Shown here: piece after piece, positions 1 to 7,364 of the stretch
Numbering within the stretch: the stretch's first letter is position 1
Layout of the letters: each line of letters starts with the position of its first letter
DNA from: RGIG1902 sp034926865
Lineage (GTDB): Bacteria > Bacillota > Clostridia > Oscillospirales > Butyricicoccaceae
Direction of reading: 5' to 3'
Assembly (NCBI GenBank): GCA_034926865.1
Contig: JAYFQP010000036.1
Coordinates: forward strand, 1-26,490
Length of the DNA: 26,490 nt
Translations under genes and position numbers: made by a program
The notes under the pieces: model-generated
The model's input: only the letters and a program-made list of their open reading frames with translations
What the model was told of the DNA's origin: nothing
The model's database searches: none

Positions 1-116
1 ACGGTTTTTGCTATGTTCACTTTGGAAAGACCCCCAGCAAAGTTAAGTCCAATAAATCCAATATTCAGTGTTATGCCTGTGAATCTAATTCTCTTCATTA
101 AACGTTTTATGCTCAT
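1..116 (-). CDS. N-terminal part of an unidentified protein, cut by the window edge
   Basis: On the minus strand an ATG at 114-116 is preceded by an AAAGGAGGG ribosome binding site at 124-132 with a 7-nt gap. The frame stays open for 38 codons to the window edge. The peptide begins MSIKRLMKRIRF and continues into a hydrophobic, glycine-rich stretch, which could be a signal peptide or membrane anchor. The good ribosome binding site is the main reason to call it. The rest of the gene is outside the window and I do not recognise the family. It is divergent from the amidoligase operon. Confidence 0.45.
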   Translation of the reverse strand, partial: MSIKRLMKRIRFTGITLNIGFIGLNFAGGLSKVNIAKT

Positions 117-169
117 AACGCATCCCTCCTTTATCCCTTTATCTGGGTTTGGCTGGTGGTCTCGCCAAG

Positions 170-188
170 AACCAAGAGGTTGGTTTTT
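170..188 (+). terminator. Small terminator-like hairpin upstream of the amidoligase operon
   Basis: AACCAA (170-175) and TTGGTT (180-185) pair around a GAGG loop, and the T-run covers 184-188. It lies between two divergent genes. It could end leftward-origin transcription or act as an attenuator in the leader of the downstream operon. Confidence 0.35.
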
Positions 189-215
189 CCAAAATGAATA
201 TAACACGTTTATTAT
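186..215 (+). promoter_or_regulatory. Possible promoter of the amidoligase operon
   Basis: A weak -35 (TTTCCA, 186-191) and a -10 (TATTAT, 210-215) are 18 nt apart, about 55 nt before the start codon. This is the only reasonable pair seen in the divergent intergenic region. Confidence 0.3.
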
Positions 216-269
216 AGCACTGAAACAGCAGAGTTTCCAATATTTCTCCAAGAAAGGAGGAAAATTAAT

Positions 270-1322
270 TTGAACATGAAAGACCAACGCTTCGGTATCG
301 AAGTTGAACTGACAGGCATCACTCGTGAAGCCGCTGCCAAGGTCGCTGCGGAATATTTCGGAACCTCCAGCCATTACGATGGCACTTATTACGATACCTA
401 TTCGGCACTTGACAGCCAAGGGAGGTCATGGAAGTTTATGAGTGATGCCAGTATTACTCCACAGAAAAAATCTAATTCGGGGATTGTGTCTGCCTCAAGT
501 GATTATAAAACGGAAATGGTCAGTCCTATTTGCCATTGGGATGACATTGAAAGGGTGCAGGAGCTTGTGCGGAAGCTACGTGAAAATGGAGCTATCTCAA
601 ACAGCAGCTGTGGTATTCACGTTCATGTGGATGCTTCACCATTTGATGCCAATACCTTGCGAAACATTACCAACATTATGGCAAGTAAGGAGGACTTAAT
701 TTATAAGGCGTTGGAGGTTTCCGTTGCCAGACAGCACCGCTGGTGTAAGCCTGTAGATAACCGTTTTCTGGATGAATTGAATCAAAGGAAGCCTAAAACC
801 TTGGATCAGGTTAGCCGCATTTGGTACAACGGTGAAAGCAGAAGCAATCAGCATTATGATGACAGCCGCTACCACTGTTTGAACCTTCACAGTGTATTTC
901 AGAAAGGAACGGTGGAATTTCGTCTGTTTAATGGCACAACCCATGCCGGTAAAATCAAAGCCTATATACAGCTTTGTATGGCAATATCCGCGCAGGCGCT
1001 TAACCAAAGGTGTGCTAGCAGAACCAAAACACAGACCACTAATGAAAAATATACTTTTCGCACTTGGTTATTAAGACTTGGATTAATCGGTGATGAATTC
1101 AAAACTGCACGTGAGCATTTACTTAAAAATTTAGATGGATGTATTGCATGGCGTGATCCGGCACAGGCAGAAAAACAAAAAGAACGAATGCGGCAGAAAA
1201 AAGAGAAACAACTGGAACAGGCAAGTCAATCCCAGACTGCCGATGTTCCTGAACAAGAGAATAACCCACAAGAGGAAGCCGAGGCAAATGAAGAAGCCCC
1301 GGCTTTTGTTATGCACATGTGA
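270..1322 (+). CDS. Putative amidoligase (Amidoligase_2 family)
   Basis: Predicted ATP-dependent amide-bond-forming enzyme of the glutamine synthetase/COOH-NH2 ligase fold; the natural substrate is unknown. The N-terminus has FGIEVE (residues 8-13), usual for the first acidic metal-binding strand. GIHVHVD (115-121) and VEFRLFN (about 215-221) are further family signatures. The C-terminal ~60 residues are a charged, Gln/Glu-rich tail of low complexity. Start: AAAGGAGG at 253-260 is 9 nt from TTG 270 and 15 nt from ATG 276, so TTG is preferred. It is followed 31 nt later by a GGCT-like gene. This pairing is known from comparative genomics of predicted amidoligases and suggests peptide or cell-wall amide bonds are made and trimmed by partner enzymes. 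Function in conjugation is inferred only. Confidence 0.85.
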   Translation: MNMKDQRFGIEVELTGITREAAAKVAAEYFGTSSHYDGTYYDTYSALDSQGRSWKFMSDASITPQKKSNSGIVSASSDYKTEMVSPICHWDDIERVQELVRKLRENGAISNSSCGIHVHVDASPFDANTLRNITNIMASKEDLIYKALEVSVARQHRWCKPVDNRFLDELNQRKPKTLDQVSRIWYNGESRSNQHYDDSRYHCLNLHSVFQKGTVEFRLFNGTTHAGKIKAYIQLCMAISAQALNQRCASRTKTQTTNEKYTFRTWLLRLGLIGDEFKTAREHLLKNLDGCIAWRDPAQAEKQKERMRQKKEKQLEQASQSQTADVPEQENNPQEEAEANEEAPAFVMHM

Positions 1323-1353
1323 GTGTACATTGCAGATTGTAAGGAGGATCAAA

Positions 1354-1857
1354 ATGAGTAAAAATCGTTTGTATATTGCTTATGGCAGTAACTTAAACCT
1401 GCCGCAGATGGGCATGAGGTGTCCGACTGCCAAGATTGTGGGCACAAGTGAAATCAAGGATTATGAGCTGCTGTTTCGCGGCGGCAGACGAGGTGCAGTG
1501 GCGACAATTGAACCCTTGGAGGGCAGCTCTGTGCCTGTGCTTTTGTGGAAGATCAAGCAACAAGATGAGTTGGCTCTTGATCGCTATGAGGGATTCCCTA
1601 ACTTTTATCGCAAGGAAATGATGGATGTGGAGCTAGAGGGTAAGACCGTTTCTGCAATGGTTTATGTGATGAATGACGGTCGTGAGATGGGCGCTCCTTC
1701 CGACTTTTATCTGCACACGATTGCTGAAGGATATGAAACAGCGGGTTTTGATACTGATTTTTTGGATCAGGCGGTTGAAAAGTCCATTCGATTGGCGCAG
1801 GAGCAACAAGAGCAAGACCCGATGCAAGGCAGTCTGTTCGGGCAGAAATGGTGGTGA
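1354..1857 (+). CDS. Gamma-glutamylcyclotransferase-like protein (GGCT/AIG2 fold)
   Basis: A 167-residue protein with the GGCT-fold signature YGSNL near the N-terminus (residues 9-13), which forms the substrate-binding loop. The later LDRYEGF segment carries the Glu that fits the family's catalytic acid. Such enzymes cyclise gamma-glutamyl amines to 5-oxoproline or cleave similar amide linkages. The start ATG 1354 has AAGGAGG at 1341-1347. The gene lies between the amidoligase and the NlpC/P60 gene, with only 6 nt to the latter, so the three are probably co-transcribed. The likely role is to process whatever amide bond the neighbouring amidoligase makes; the actual substrate cannot be read from sequence. 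The C-terminal tail is Gln-rich. Confidence 0.85.
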   Translation: MSKNRLYIAYGSNLNLPQMGMRCPTAKIVGTSEIKDYELLFRGGRRGAVATIEPLEGSSVPVLLWKIKQQDELALDRYEGFPNFYRKEMMDVELEGKTVSAMVYVMNDGREMGAPSDFYLHTIAEGYETAGFDTDFLDQAVEKSIRLAQEQQEQDPMQGSLFGQKWW

Positions 1858-1863
1858 TAACAG

Positions 1864-2907
1864 ATGGCTGATCCTGCTACTATTGCACTTGCTGTAAAAG
1901 CAGCAGTTGCAGCAGCTACAGATAAACGGACATGGAAAGCAGTTGGTGTTTTGATTGCTGCAATACTAACTCCATTTATTCTCATCATTGTGATGATTGT
2001 AAGTATGTTGTCTGCAACCGCTGACCATAACGATACCGCCATAGATTTGACTTTCTATGGCGGTTCTATTTCAGAACAAGTTCCAACAGAATACAGGCAA
2101 TATATTGAGGATATGAGGGAAAGTTTCTCAGAGCTAGATACTGCTGTGTCTGAAATTACTCCCATGCTGGAGGACGGCAGCTTAGACATCATTCGTATGA
2201 AAGCCATTTTTTACTCTCTGTTTTTCGGCGCGGACAATCTCAAAATGAACGCTGACGATTATAAAAACTTTGCGGATTGTTTTGTAGAGTACGAAGAACG
2301 TACACGCACCGTTACGGATGAAGATGGCAATGAAACAGAGGAAACCTATACCGTAGCTATACCGATAACTGACCTTGCAGCCATTTATGGCAGGCTAGAA
2401 CAAGCCCTCGGTAAAAGTATTACGGAGGAAAACAAAGTTAATGCTCAGCGAATCTATGCCTATGCTCAATATGGTAAGGCATCGCCCGAAGGGGAAAAAT
2501 TTCTTCCACCCGGTGAGGCAATGGGGGATGGCAGTTATCAGGCATTAATTACAGAAGCGGAAAAATATCTCGGATATCCGTATGTATGGGGAGGCTCCAG
2601 TCCTTCAACTTCCTTTGACTGTTCCGGATTTGTCTGCTGGGTATATACCTATTCCGGTGTTTACTCCATTCCCCGAACTACTGCATCAGGCATCTACAAT
2701 CAGTGTATTGTGGTTCCCAGAAGTGAAGTACGCCCCGGTGATTTAATCTTTTTCACCAAGACCTATGCCACAACATCACCAGTCAGCCATGTGGGTATTT
2801 ATGTTGGTGACAACCGCATGATCCACTGCGGGAATCCAATCAGTTATACAAGCATTGATACAGCCTATTGGCGACAGCATTTCTATGCATTTGGGCGACT
2901 GAAATAA
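1864..2907 (+). CDS. Membrane-anchored NlpC/P60 cysteine peptidase
   Basis: A 347-residue cell-wall hydrolase. Residues about 26-50 form one hydrophobic membrane anchor. A ~170-residue extracytoplasmic linker follows, then an NlpC/P60 domain (about 224-347). FDCSGF contains the catalytic Cys253, SHVGIYVG contains His309, and MIHCGNP contains His321, so the expected Cys-His-His triad is present. Proteins of this kind in Gram-positive conjugation systems cut peptidoglycan stem peptides so the transfer channel can cross the wall. Unlike two-domain conjugation hydrolases, no lysozyme-like domain is evident. Translation is probably coupled to the GGCT-like gene 6 nt upstream, since the ribosome binding site (GGTGGTGA) is weak and overlaps that gene's end. 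Confidence 0.88.
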   Translation: MADPATIALAVKAAVAAATDKRTWKAVGVLIAAILTPFILIIVMIVSMLSATADHNDTAIDLTFYGGSISEQVPTEYRQYIEDMRESFSELDTAVSEITPMLEDGSLDIIRMKAIFYSLFFGADNLKMNADDYKNFADCFVEYEERTRTVTDEDGNETEETYTVAIPITDLAAIYGRLEQALGKSITEENKVNAQRIYAYAQYGKASPEGEKFLPPGEAMGDGSYQALITEAEKYLGYPYVWGGSSPSTSFDCSGFVCWVYTYSGVYSIPRTTASGIYNQCIVVPRSEVRPGDLIFFTKTYATTSPVSHVGIYVGDNRMIHCGNPISYTSIDTAYWRQHFYAFGRLK

Positions 2908-2982
2908 CAAATCACCAATTTGTATTGCCTGTATCATCTGATAAATAATTATAAATTTGTGCCCTAAAGGAGGCATTATATT

Positions 2983-3915
2983 ATGAATTTACAAGCATCA
3001 TTTGAACATAAACCCTCGGATTTTTCATTGAGAGATTGCGTAATAGAAAAGACAGTCAAGCTATCTGAACAGGAGTTTAAAGCAATGCTGAATCATCCGC
3101 TTCGGGATTATGATTTTTTGGCAGAGAATATTGATTTAATGAGAAGCGATGGCAATGGTGCGTTCCATTGCCTGCTGGTTACCGGAGAAGGCAGGAACGA
3201 TGGTGTGCTGGTGGAGGCTGAGGGCTATTCCTATTGTCGCTATGCTTCCTATGTACCGAATATTTCTGCTATGAATTCTCAGGTACTGCAAGAACTGAAT
3301 GAGAAATTGTCAGAAGCAGTAGAGTTTATTATAGCTGACGGAACACAAAACACTTCAGAAGGAAGCTGGGTAATGTACTTTGATGAACTGGAGAAGCAGA
3401 CCGGACTGAAGGTTGAATTTAACGATATTGTCCAAAATATCCTAGCCGATATGCTCTCAGAACGCAAGGAGGTTGCGGAGTGCTATCTTAATGAGAATTG
3501 CTTTGATATGGCATATTATTTGGATTTTTGCCCTAATTGCAACGTTCAGGAACAAGAATCGCCACAGCAGGCTGAGCCTCCTACAGAACATATTTCTAAA
3601 CTGAAAGATCTACTCCATACACAATGGGAGGATATTCATCTTGTCCATAAAGATGTAGAAATTAATCCTTGCACCATTGTAGAGCTGAAGGATGATACCT
3701 TGACTGAAGACGGAAAAGAGGCGTGGAGTGATGTTTTAAATGCAGAAGTGATAAGAGTATATACAGGGGTGTATGGCCTGCAGATGAAACTTGGCAATGT
3801 GAAATCCAGTCGGCTAGAAGATTTTTCAGCCATGCTTGCTGGGAATTGTTCAGTACAAGATTATGAAAAATGGGTTGTGGCAGATAATGAAAGCTGGCAA
3901 ACCCTAGAAATGTGA
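2983..3915 (+). CDS. ICE accessory protein, probably DUF6329 type
   Basis: A 310-residue soluble, acidic protein that I recognise only as a conserved passenger of this ICE type, probably the DUF6329 family. No catalytic motif, signal peptide or membrane segment is seen. A first half of about 185 residues contains a Tyr/Cys-rich stretch (SYCRYASYVP) and ends in CPNCN, the only Cys pair. A second half begins after a Pro/Glu/Gln-rich hinge near residues 188-205. The start ATG 2983 has AAAGGAGG at 2966-2973. It is followed 8 nt later by the DUF3846-like gene and appears to be in the same operon. Function unknown. Confidence 0.7.
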   Translation: MNLQASFEHKPSDFSLRDCVIEKTVKLSEQEFKAMLNHPLRDYDFLAENIDLMRSDGNGAFHCLLVTGEGRNDGVLVEAEGYSYCRYASYVPNISAMNSQVLQELNEKLSEAVEFIIADGTQNTSEGSWVMYFDELEKQTGLKVEFNDIVQNILADMLSERKEVAECYLNENCFDMAYYLDFCPNCNVQEQESPQQAEPPTEHISKLKDLLHTQWEDIHLVHKDVEINPCTIVELKDDTLTEDGKEAWSDVLNAEVIRVYTGVYGLQMKLGNVKSSRLEDFSAMLAGNCSVQDYEKWVVADNESWQTLEM

Positions 3916-3923
3916 GGTGCAAA

Positions 3924-4292
3924 ATGAAAGAGGATAATATTCGTGTTTTAAAGGTTGAACCGCAAAAAGAACCGGAGGTTGTAACCATAAAAAATGATTT
4001 GGAGTCTATGCAGGAAGCAGTCGGAGGCTTGATTGAAATCATTGACCTTTCAGAAACTGCCTGTGTACTTTGTAACGAAGAAGGTAAACTTGATGGGCTT
4101 GAGGGTAATAGATCCCTTGGTAATGATATTTTAGTCGGTACATTTTATGTGACTGGTTCTGATTATGATGGCAACCTGTGTTCCCTTTCTGATGCAGAAA
4201 TCACAGAGTACACCAATCAGTTTTTAGAGCCTGAAACCTTTAAACCGGAAGAAATTGAAGCAGCTACTGGCTTTACATTTCTATCATTTTAG
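3924..4292 (+). CDS. DUF3846-like small protein
   Basis: A 122-residue acidic protein. It begins with an IRVLKVEPQKEPEVV-type strand followed by a LESMQEAVGGLIEIIDL segment, which matches the DUF3846 pattern of ICE and phage accessory proteins. The middle part (LCNEEGKLDGLEGNRSL, then NDILVGTFYVTG) is also typical. The molecular role of the family is not established. I chose ATG 3924 because GAGGTG at 3914-3919 gives proper spacing; a GTG at 3912 would overlap the previous stop codon and has no better site. It follows the DUF6329-type gene closely and precedes the DUF6103-like gene. Confidence 0.75.
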   Translation: MKEDNIRVLKVEPQKEPEVVTIKNDLESMQEAVGGLIEIIDLSETACVLCNEEGKLDGLEGNRSLGNDILVGTFYVTGSDYDGNLCSLSDAEITEYTNQFLEPETFKPEEIEAATGFTFLSF

Positions 4293-4304
4293 GAGGAATT
4301 CAAT

Positions 4305-4568
4305 ATGAAAAATGCAACACTTACAATAACTTTTGATAGTGAAAAACTGGATGCGCTCACCTATCACATGGATAAAAAAGAGGCTGATTTGCAAGGGGAG
4401 CTGAATGATACCATGCAGAAGCTCTATGAAAAGCACGTTCCGCAAGCCACTCGTGAATACATTGAGGATAAAATCAAGCGTGATGCTGCGGATAAAGATA
4501 AGCCTAAAAGACCATCTCGTCCTACCCCAGCTTCTGCAATTCGTGGACAGGATAATAATCGTGCTTAA
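4305..4568 (+). CDS. DUF6103-like small protein
   Basis: An 87-residue charged protein. A short beta segment (ATLTITFDSEKLDAL) is followed by a helical region and a basic, proline-rich C-terminal tail. It resembles the small DUF6103 proteins found directly upstream of ICE mobilisation genes. AGGAGG at 4292-4297 precedes the ATG. It is the last gene before the inverted-repeat-rich stretch proposed as oriT. The basic tail could contact nucleic acid, but that is inference and no function is known. Confidence 0.7.
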   Translation: MKNATLTITFDSEKLDALTYHMDKKEADLQGELNDTMQKLYEKHVPQATREYIEDKIKRDAADKDKPKRPSRPTPASAIRGQDNNRA

Positions 4569-4963
4569 AGCCATCGGAGCGTGAGCAACGTGTAAGCGGT
4601 TGTGTTGCCCTGTGTCGCCTTTTGACAAGCAGGGTGGCATCGTAATACCTTTTCATAAATGAAGCCCCACGTTGCCCCTTCGTGGACAAATGTAAGAAAT
4701 GCGAAGACAAGCCTTGAAATTGCTGGCTTTCAAGGAAAATATCTAGGGTCGAAAGTGGTGCAGGTTAAAGGGTTTATGCTGCTTTGGCAGCCTAAACCCG
4801 ATAAACACCGACCGGCAAAGCCGTTCGGGGACTGCGTTCCAGCATAACTTTTTACCCGATGCCTCAAATAGTTATGCTGGACTTTGAAAAAAGCAAGGTT
4901 TAAAGGGCATTCGGGGCTTATCTTTTGCATACCAAATTAAAACAATGAGAAAAGGAGGATTTC
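4569..4963. other. Non-coding region with inverted repeats; candidate oriT
   Basis: These 395 bases hold no convincing gene. They contain four inverted repeats: CCACG/CGTGG (4668-4672 and 4682-4686); a 13-bp arm pair with one mismatch around a TTTG loop (4770-4782 and 4787-4799); CGGC/GCCG (4813-4816 and 4820-4823); and a perfect 11-bp pair CCAGCATAACT/AGTTATGCTGG (4839-4849 and 4870-4880). The region directly precedes a ribbon-helix-helix gene and lies in the mobilisation block. That is where relaxase recognition hairpins and the nick site are usually found. The exact nick site cannot be assigned. Confidence 0.55.
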
Positions 4964-5377
4964 ATGGCAAACGAATCTGAGAAAGTACGTACTGGATTTT
5001 ATATTGAGAAAGAAGTGTTGGAACGATGCGATGAGCTGCTATCATTGGCAAATGTGAAATCCAGAAATGAGTTTGTCACGGAAGCACTCAAATTTTATTC
5101 CGGATATTTAACCTCACAAAAGGTTGAGAATTATTTATTACAGACGTTATCCTCTGTCCTTACCAGCACAGTAAGAGATACTGAAAATCGTATTGCTCGA
5201 ATGGATTTCAAACTTGCAGTGGAGATTTCCAAGCTGGCTCATGTCATTGCCTATTCTCATGATATTGACGAGCAGACACTTGAAAAACTACACTTAAAGT
5301 GCTTGGAAGAAGTTAAGCGAATCAACGGTGCGGTTGATTTTGAAAGTGCATATAAATACCAGAAACGAGAAACCTAA
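4964..5377 (+). CDS. Ribbon-helix-helix protein, probable relaxosome accessory factor
   Basis: A 137-residue protein. Residues about 8-50 match a ribbon-helix-helix DNA-binding domain: a short strand (KVRTGFYIEK), then a helix, then the KSRNEFVTEALKFY helix. The rest is helical and probably mediates oligomerisation. Proteins like this bind oriT repeats and help the relaxase, in the manner of MobC or TraY. The gene starts right after the inverted-repeat region and is in the same direction as the relaxase, which fits that role. AAAGGAGG at 4951-4958 supports ATG 4964. Autoregulation by binding the upstream repeats is plausible but not shown. Confidence 0.72.
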   Translation: MANESEKVRTGFYIEKEVLERCDELLSLANVKSRNEFVTEALKFYSGYLTSQKVENYLLQTLSSVLTSTVRDTENRIARMDFKLAVEISKLAHVIAYSHDIDEQTLEKLHLKCLEEVKRINGAVDFESAYKYQKRET

Positions 5378-5462
5378 AAAATATGAAAAAGTAATTATTT
5401 TCTTTGGGTATGGACTATTGAAACACTATCGTTTATGGTGTGTTGAAAAGGAGTGATCCGGT

Positions 5463-5750
5463 ATGGATAAAGAAAAAATATTTGAAATGGTCATTCGAGA
5501 GATGACTGAAAACGCATTAAGCAACCGCAGAGAAAATCTTGAAGAGGGTGAACAACAGCTCTACACGGAGGTCGGTAGTTTAAGCTCACAGGCTCGAGAT
5601 ATCGTAAATGAGTTACCAGAGGGAAAACAGAAAATTTTGATTGACTACTTTGAGAAGACCAATATGGTAGCAGACCATGAATGTGCTTACCTTTATGTTC
5701 AGGGAGCAAAGGATTTTGTGGAGTTGCTGAAAAAGCTGGGTGCGCTGTAA
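5463..5750 (+). CDS. Small helical protein (possibly DUF6809-like)
   Basis: A 95-residue, mostly helical acidic protein without Cys clusters, membrane segments or a recognised catalytic motif. The pattern of an N-terminal helix, a central LSSQARDIVNELPEGKQ segment and a C-terminal YLYVQGAKDFVELL helix is reminiscent of DUF6809 proteins of Firmicutes mobile elements, but the match is from memory and tentative. AAGGAG lies about 11 nt before ATG 5463. A rho-independent terminator follows the stop codon at 5771-5795, so this gene ends its transcription unit. Function unknown. Confidence 0.6.
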   Translation: MDKEKIFEMVIREMTENALSNRRENLEEGEQQLYTEVGSLSSQARDIVNELPEGKQKILIDYFEKTNMVADHECAYLYVQGAKDFVELLKKLGAL

Positions 5751-5770
5751 GAAAACGGATGATAGTGAAA

Positions 5771-5795
5771 GTCCCTGTCTCGGCAGGGACTTTTT
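5771..5795 (+). terminator. Rho-independent terminator
   Basis: Perfect 7-bp stem GTCCCTG (5771-5777) and CAGGGAC (5784-5790) with a 6-nt loop and five Ts. It ends the ribbon-helix-helix unit and separates it from the HNH-like gene. Confidence 0.85.
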
Positions 5796-5834
5796 ACATA
5801 GTCATGTATTGTTGATGAAATTTGTCGGGAGGGG

Positions 5835-5843
5835 TGGTATAAT
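5835..5843 (+). promoter_or_regulatory. Extended -10 promoter of the HNH-like gene
   Basis: TG-G-TATAAT is a perfect extended -10 element. TTGATG at 5812-5817 is a possible -35, but 20 nt away. It lies 26 nt upstream of the start codon and downstream of a terminator, which indicates independent expression. Confidence 0.6.
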
Positions 5844-5868
5844 TTGCAATAGAATGGAGAGATTTTCT

Positions 5869-7260
5869 ATGGATACAAAACGTTGTATATATTGCGATAC
5901 AGATAATGATTTATCAGAATCAGACATCATTCCAGATGCCCTTACAAATGCAAGAATTACTAATAAATGCGTTTGTAGAGTTGAGCATAATAACAAATTC
6001 AGTGATTTGTTTGAAAGTCAAGTAATCAAAGCACTGGCCTTTATTACCAATGAATTAGATATAAAGTCAGGTAAAGGATCAGATTATGCTGCGTATCCAG
6101 CAACAGTAAAGATTGCTGGTGTAGATTATGATACTTCCATGAGATCTGAAATGGATTTATTTAATGGACGTGTCCTCAAGTCTGTAGATAAAAAGCATCT
6201 CATGAGTTCCCTTGAAAAAGCACATGAAATAGCTAAAGACCAAAGTAAAGTTGAGCCAATAGACATTAATCTTATTGAAATTGAAAAGAATGTCACTATC
6301 AGCCTAGAAGTATACTTTGGTTTAGCTATTTTTCGTTTGGCAGCAAAAATTGCTTTTGAATGGTACTGTGCAAAAAATAATATATCTGGATACCATGATG
6401 ACTTCAAAAATATTATAAATTTTATCACGACAGAAGATGGTGAAAACCCCGTAAGTATTATCCAGCATCCTGAAATCTATGATTTCGTAGGCAATCAGCT
6501 AAATTTAGGAAGCCATTGCCTGCTTGCATTTCAAGACAAGCAAGACCGAATAAATGTTATAGTCAATCTATTTGGTATCGTTATGTATAAAGTCATCGTT
6601 TGTGATCACACGCCTGAATTTTGTAATAACAATTTGCTATATCAAGAATTGTGTACGGATTCTTCTCGCAAAGAAATAATTAGTCAATCACCTATGACTT
6701 TGGAAAATGAGTATTTGGGCTATTTGTCCTCTGGCCTGCATTTCTCACCTGTTGTGTTGCCTAATGGAATAACGTGCATGGTGCCAAAAAAAGAATGCGA
6801 AATAAATATCTTATTGGATATGTTCATTTGCAATCTTGTGCGAGTCTTTCAAGAAATAAACGATGAAACAACAACTTCAAATCAAGTTATAGTGGATATT
6901 TTGTTGAAAAACATAAATCAAATTTTACAAGCATCTTTGATGCATAAGAAATCCATAAAAAGATTTGTTAAAGAATATTTTAAGGTTGGACATGAGCCGA
7001 TCAGAATTAACCCTACAACAAACAATAAAAAAGTTATCTTTATGCTTTACATTTTGCTCGTCATCGGGAAGAGCACTATTGAAAAAATAGATGATAGGGA
7101 ATTACAGCAAATTGTTAGATCGGCCTTTGATATGGGTACTACCGAAGAAATAAGAATTAATGATGAATTAGTCGAAAAATTAAAAACAGAAATATTACGA
7201 ACACCCGAATACTCGGTGCTTATAGAGTATGGAGCTGAAATAATTCAACAATGGGATTAA
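5869..7260 (+). CDS. Cargo protein with an HNH-like zinc-binding N-terminus
   Basis: A 463-residue protein of unknown function. The first ~50 residues resemble a divergent HNH_5-type zinc module: CIYC (Cys6, Cys9), LSESDIIPDAL (15-25), CVC (Cys34, Cys36), then EHNNKFSD (39-46). In canonical HNH proteins the IIP motif is preceded by Glu-His; here it is Ser-Asp, so nuclease activity is uncertain. The remaining ~400 residues are helical and match nothing I recognise. ATG 5869 is chosen because GGAGAG (5856-5861) is 7 nt upstream; ATG 5854 has a poorer site. It has its own promoter and two flanking terminators, and interrupts the mobilisation operon. A defence or anti-plasmid role is possible but only inferred from position and fold. 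Confidence 0.6.
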   Translation: MDTKRCIYCDTDNDLSESDIIPDALTNARITNKCVCRVEHNNKFSDLFESQVIKALAFITNELDIKSGKGSDYAAYPATVKIAGVDYDTSMRSEMDLFNGRVLKSVDKKHLMSSLEKAHEIAKDQSKVEPIDINLIEIEKNVTISLEVYFGLAIFRLAAKIAFEWYCAKNNISGYHDDFKNIINFITTEDGENPVSIIQHPEIYDFVGNQLNLGSHCLLAFQDKQDRINVIVNLFGIVMYKVIVCDHTPEFCNNNLLYQELCTDSSRKEIISQSPMTLENEYLGYLSSGLHFSPVVLPNGITCMVPKKECEINILLDMFICNLVRVFQEINDETTTSNQVIVDILLKNINQILQASLMHKKSIKRFVKEYFKVGHEPIRINPTTNNKKVIFMLYILLVIGKSTIEKIDDRELQQIVRSAFDMGTTEEIRINDELVEKLKTEILRTPEYSVLIEYGAEIIQQWD

Positions 7261-7307
7261 TAATACGATGAGAATAAAATTGTAAAGTGAAAATAAGTAC
7301 ATTTCTT

Positions 7308-7338
7308 GAGCGATCCACATTGGTCGCTCTTTTCTTTT
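7308..7338 (+). terminator. Rho-independent terminator before the relaxase gene
   Basis: GAGCGA (7308-7313) pairs with TCGCTC (7324-7329). The stem continues through CCA/TGG with one bulged T and is followed by TTTTCTTTT. It closes the HNH-like transcription unit. Confidence 0.8.
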
Positions 7339-7364
7339 ACCCAAAAACCAGAAAGGAGGTCGCC

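Noticed and set aside
13..273. Plus-strand open frame of 86 codons before the amidoligase gene
   Set aside because: It has no ribosome binding site, covers the divergent promoter region and a well-supported minus-strand start, and its product looks random.
1135..1353. Upstream extension of the GGCT-like gene
   Set aside because: The extension overlaps the amidoligase gene in another frame; ATG 1354 has a strong ribosome binding site and gives the usual family N-terminus.
4659..4847. Small open frames inside the oriT candidate on both strands
   Set aside because: They lack ribosome binding sites and cover inverted repeats; their products have no family features.
4569..4963. tRNA or rRNA gene in the non-coding regions
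   Set aside because: No cloverleaf with CCA-type end or rRNA core sequence was seen in this or the other non-coding stretches.
5740..5868. Long N-terminal extension of the HNH-like gene
   Set aside because: It would run through a terminator and the promoter of the gene, and overlaps the previous gene.
7287..7364. 26-residue extension of the relaxase
   Set aside because: It spans a terminator hairpin and lacks a ribosome binding site; ATG 7365 has a strong one.
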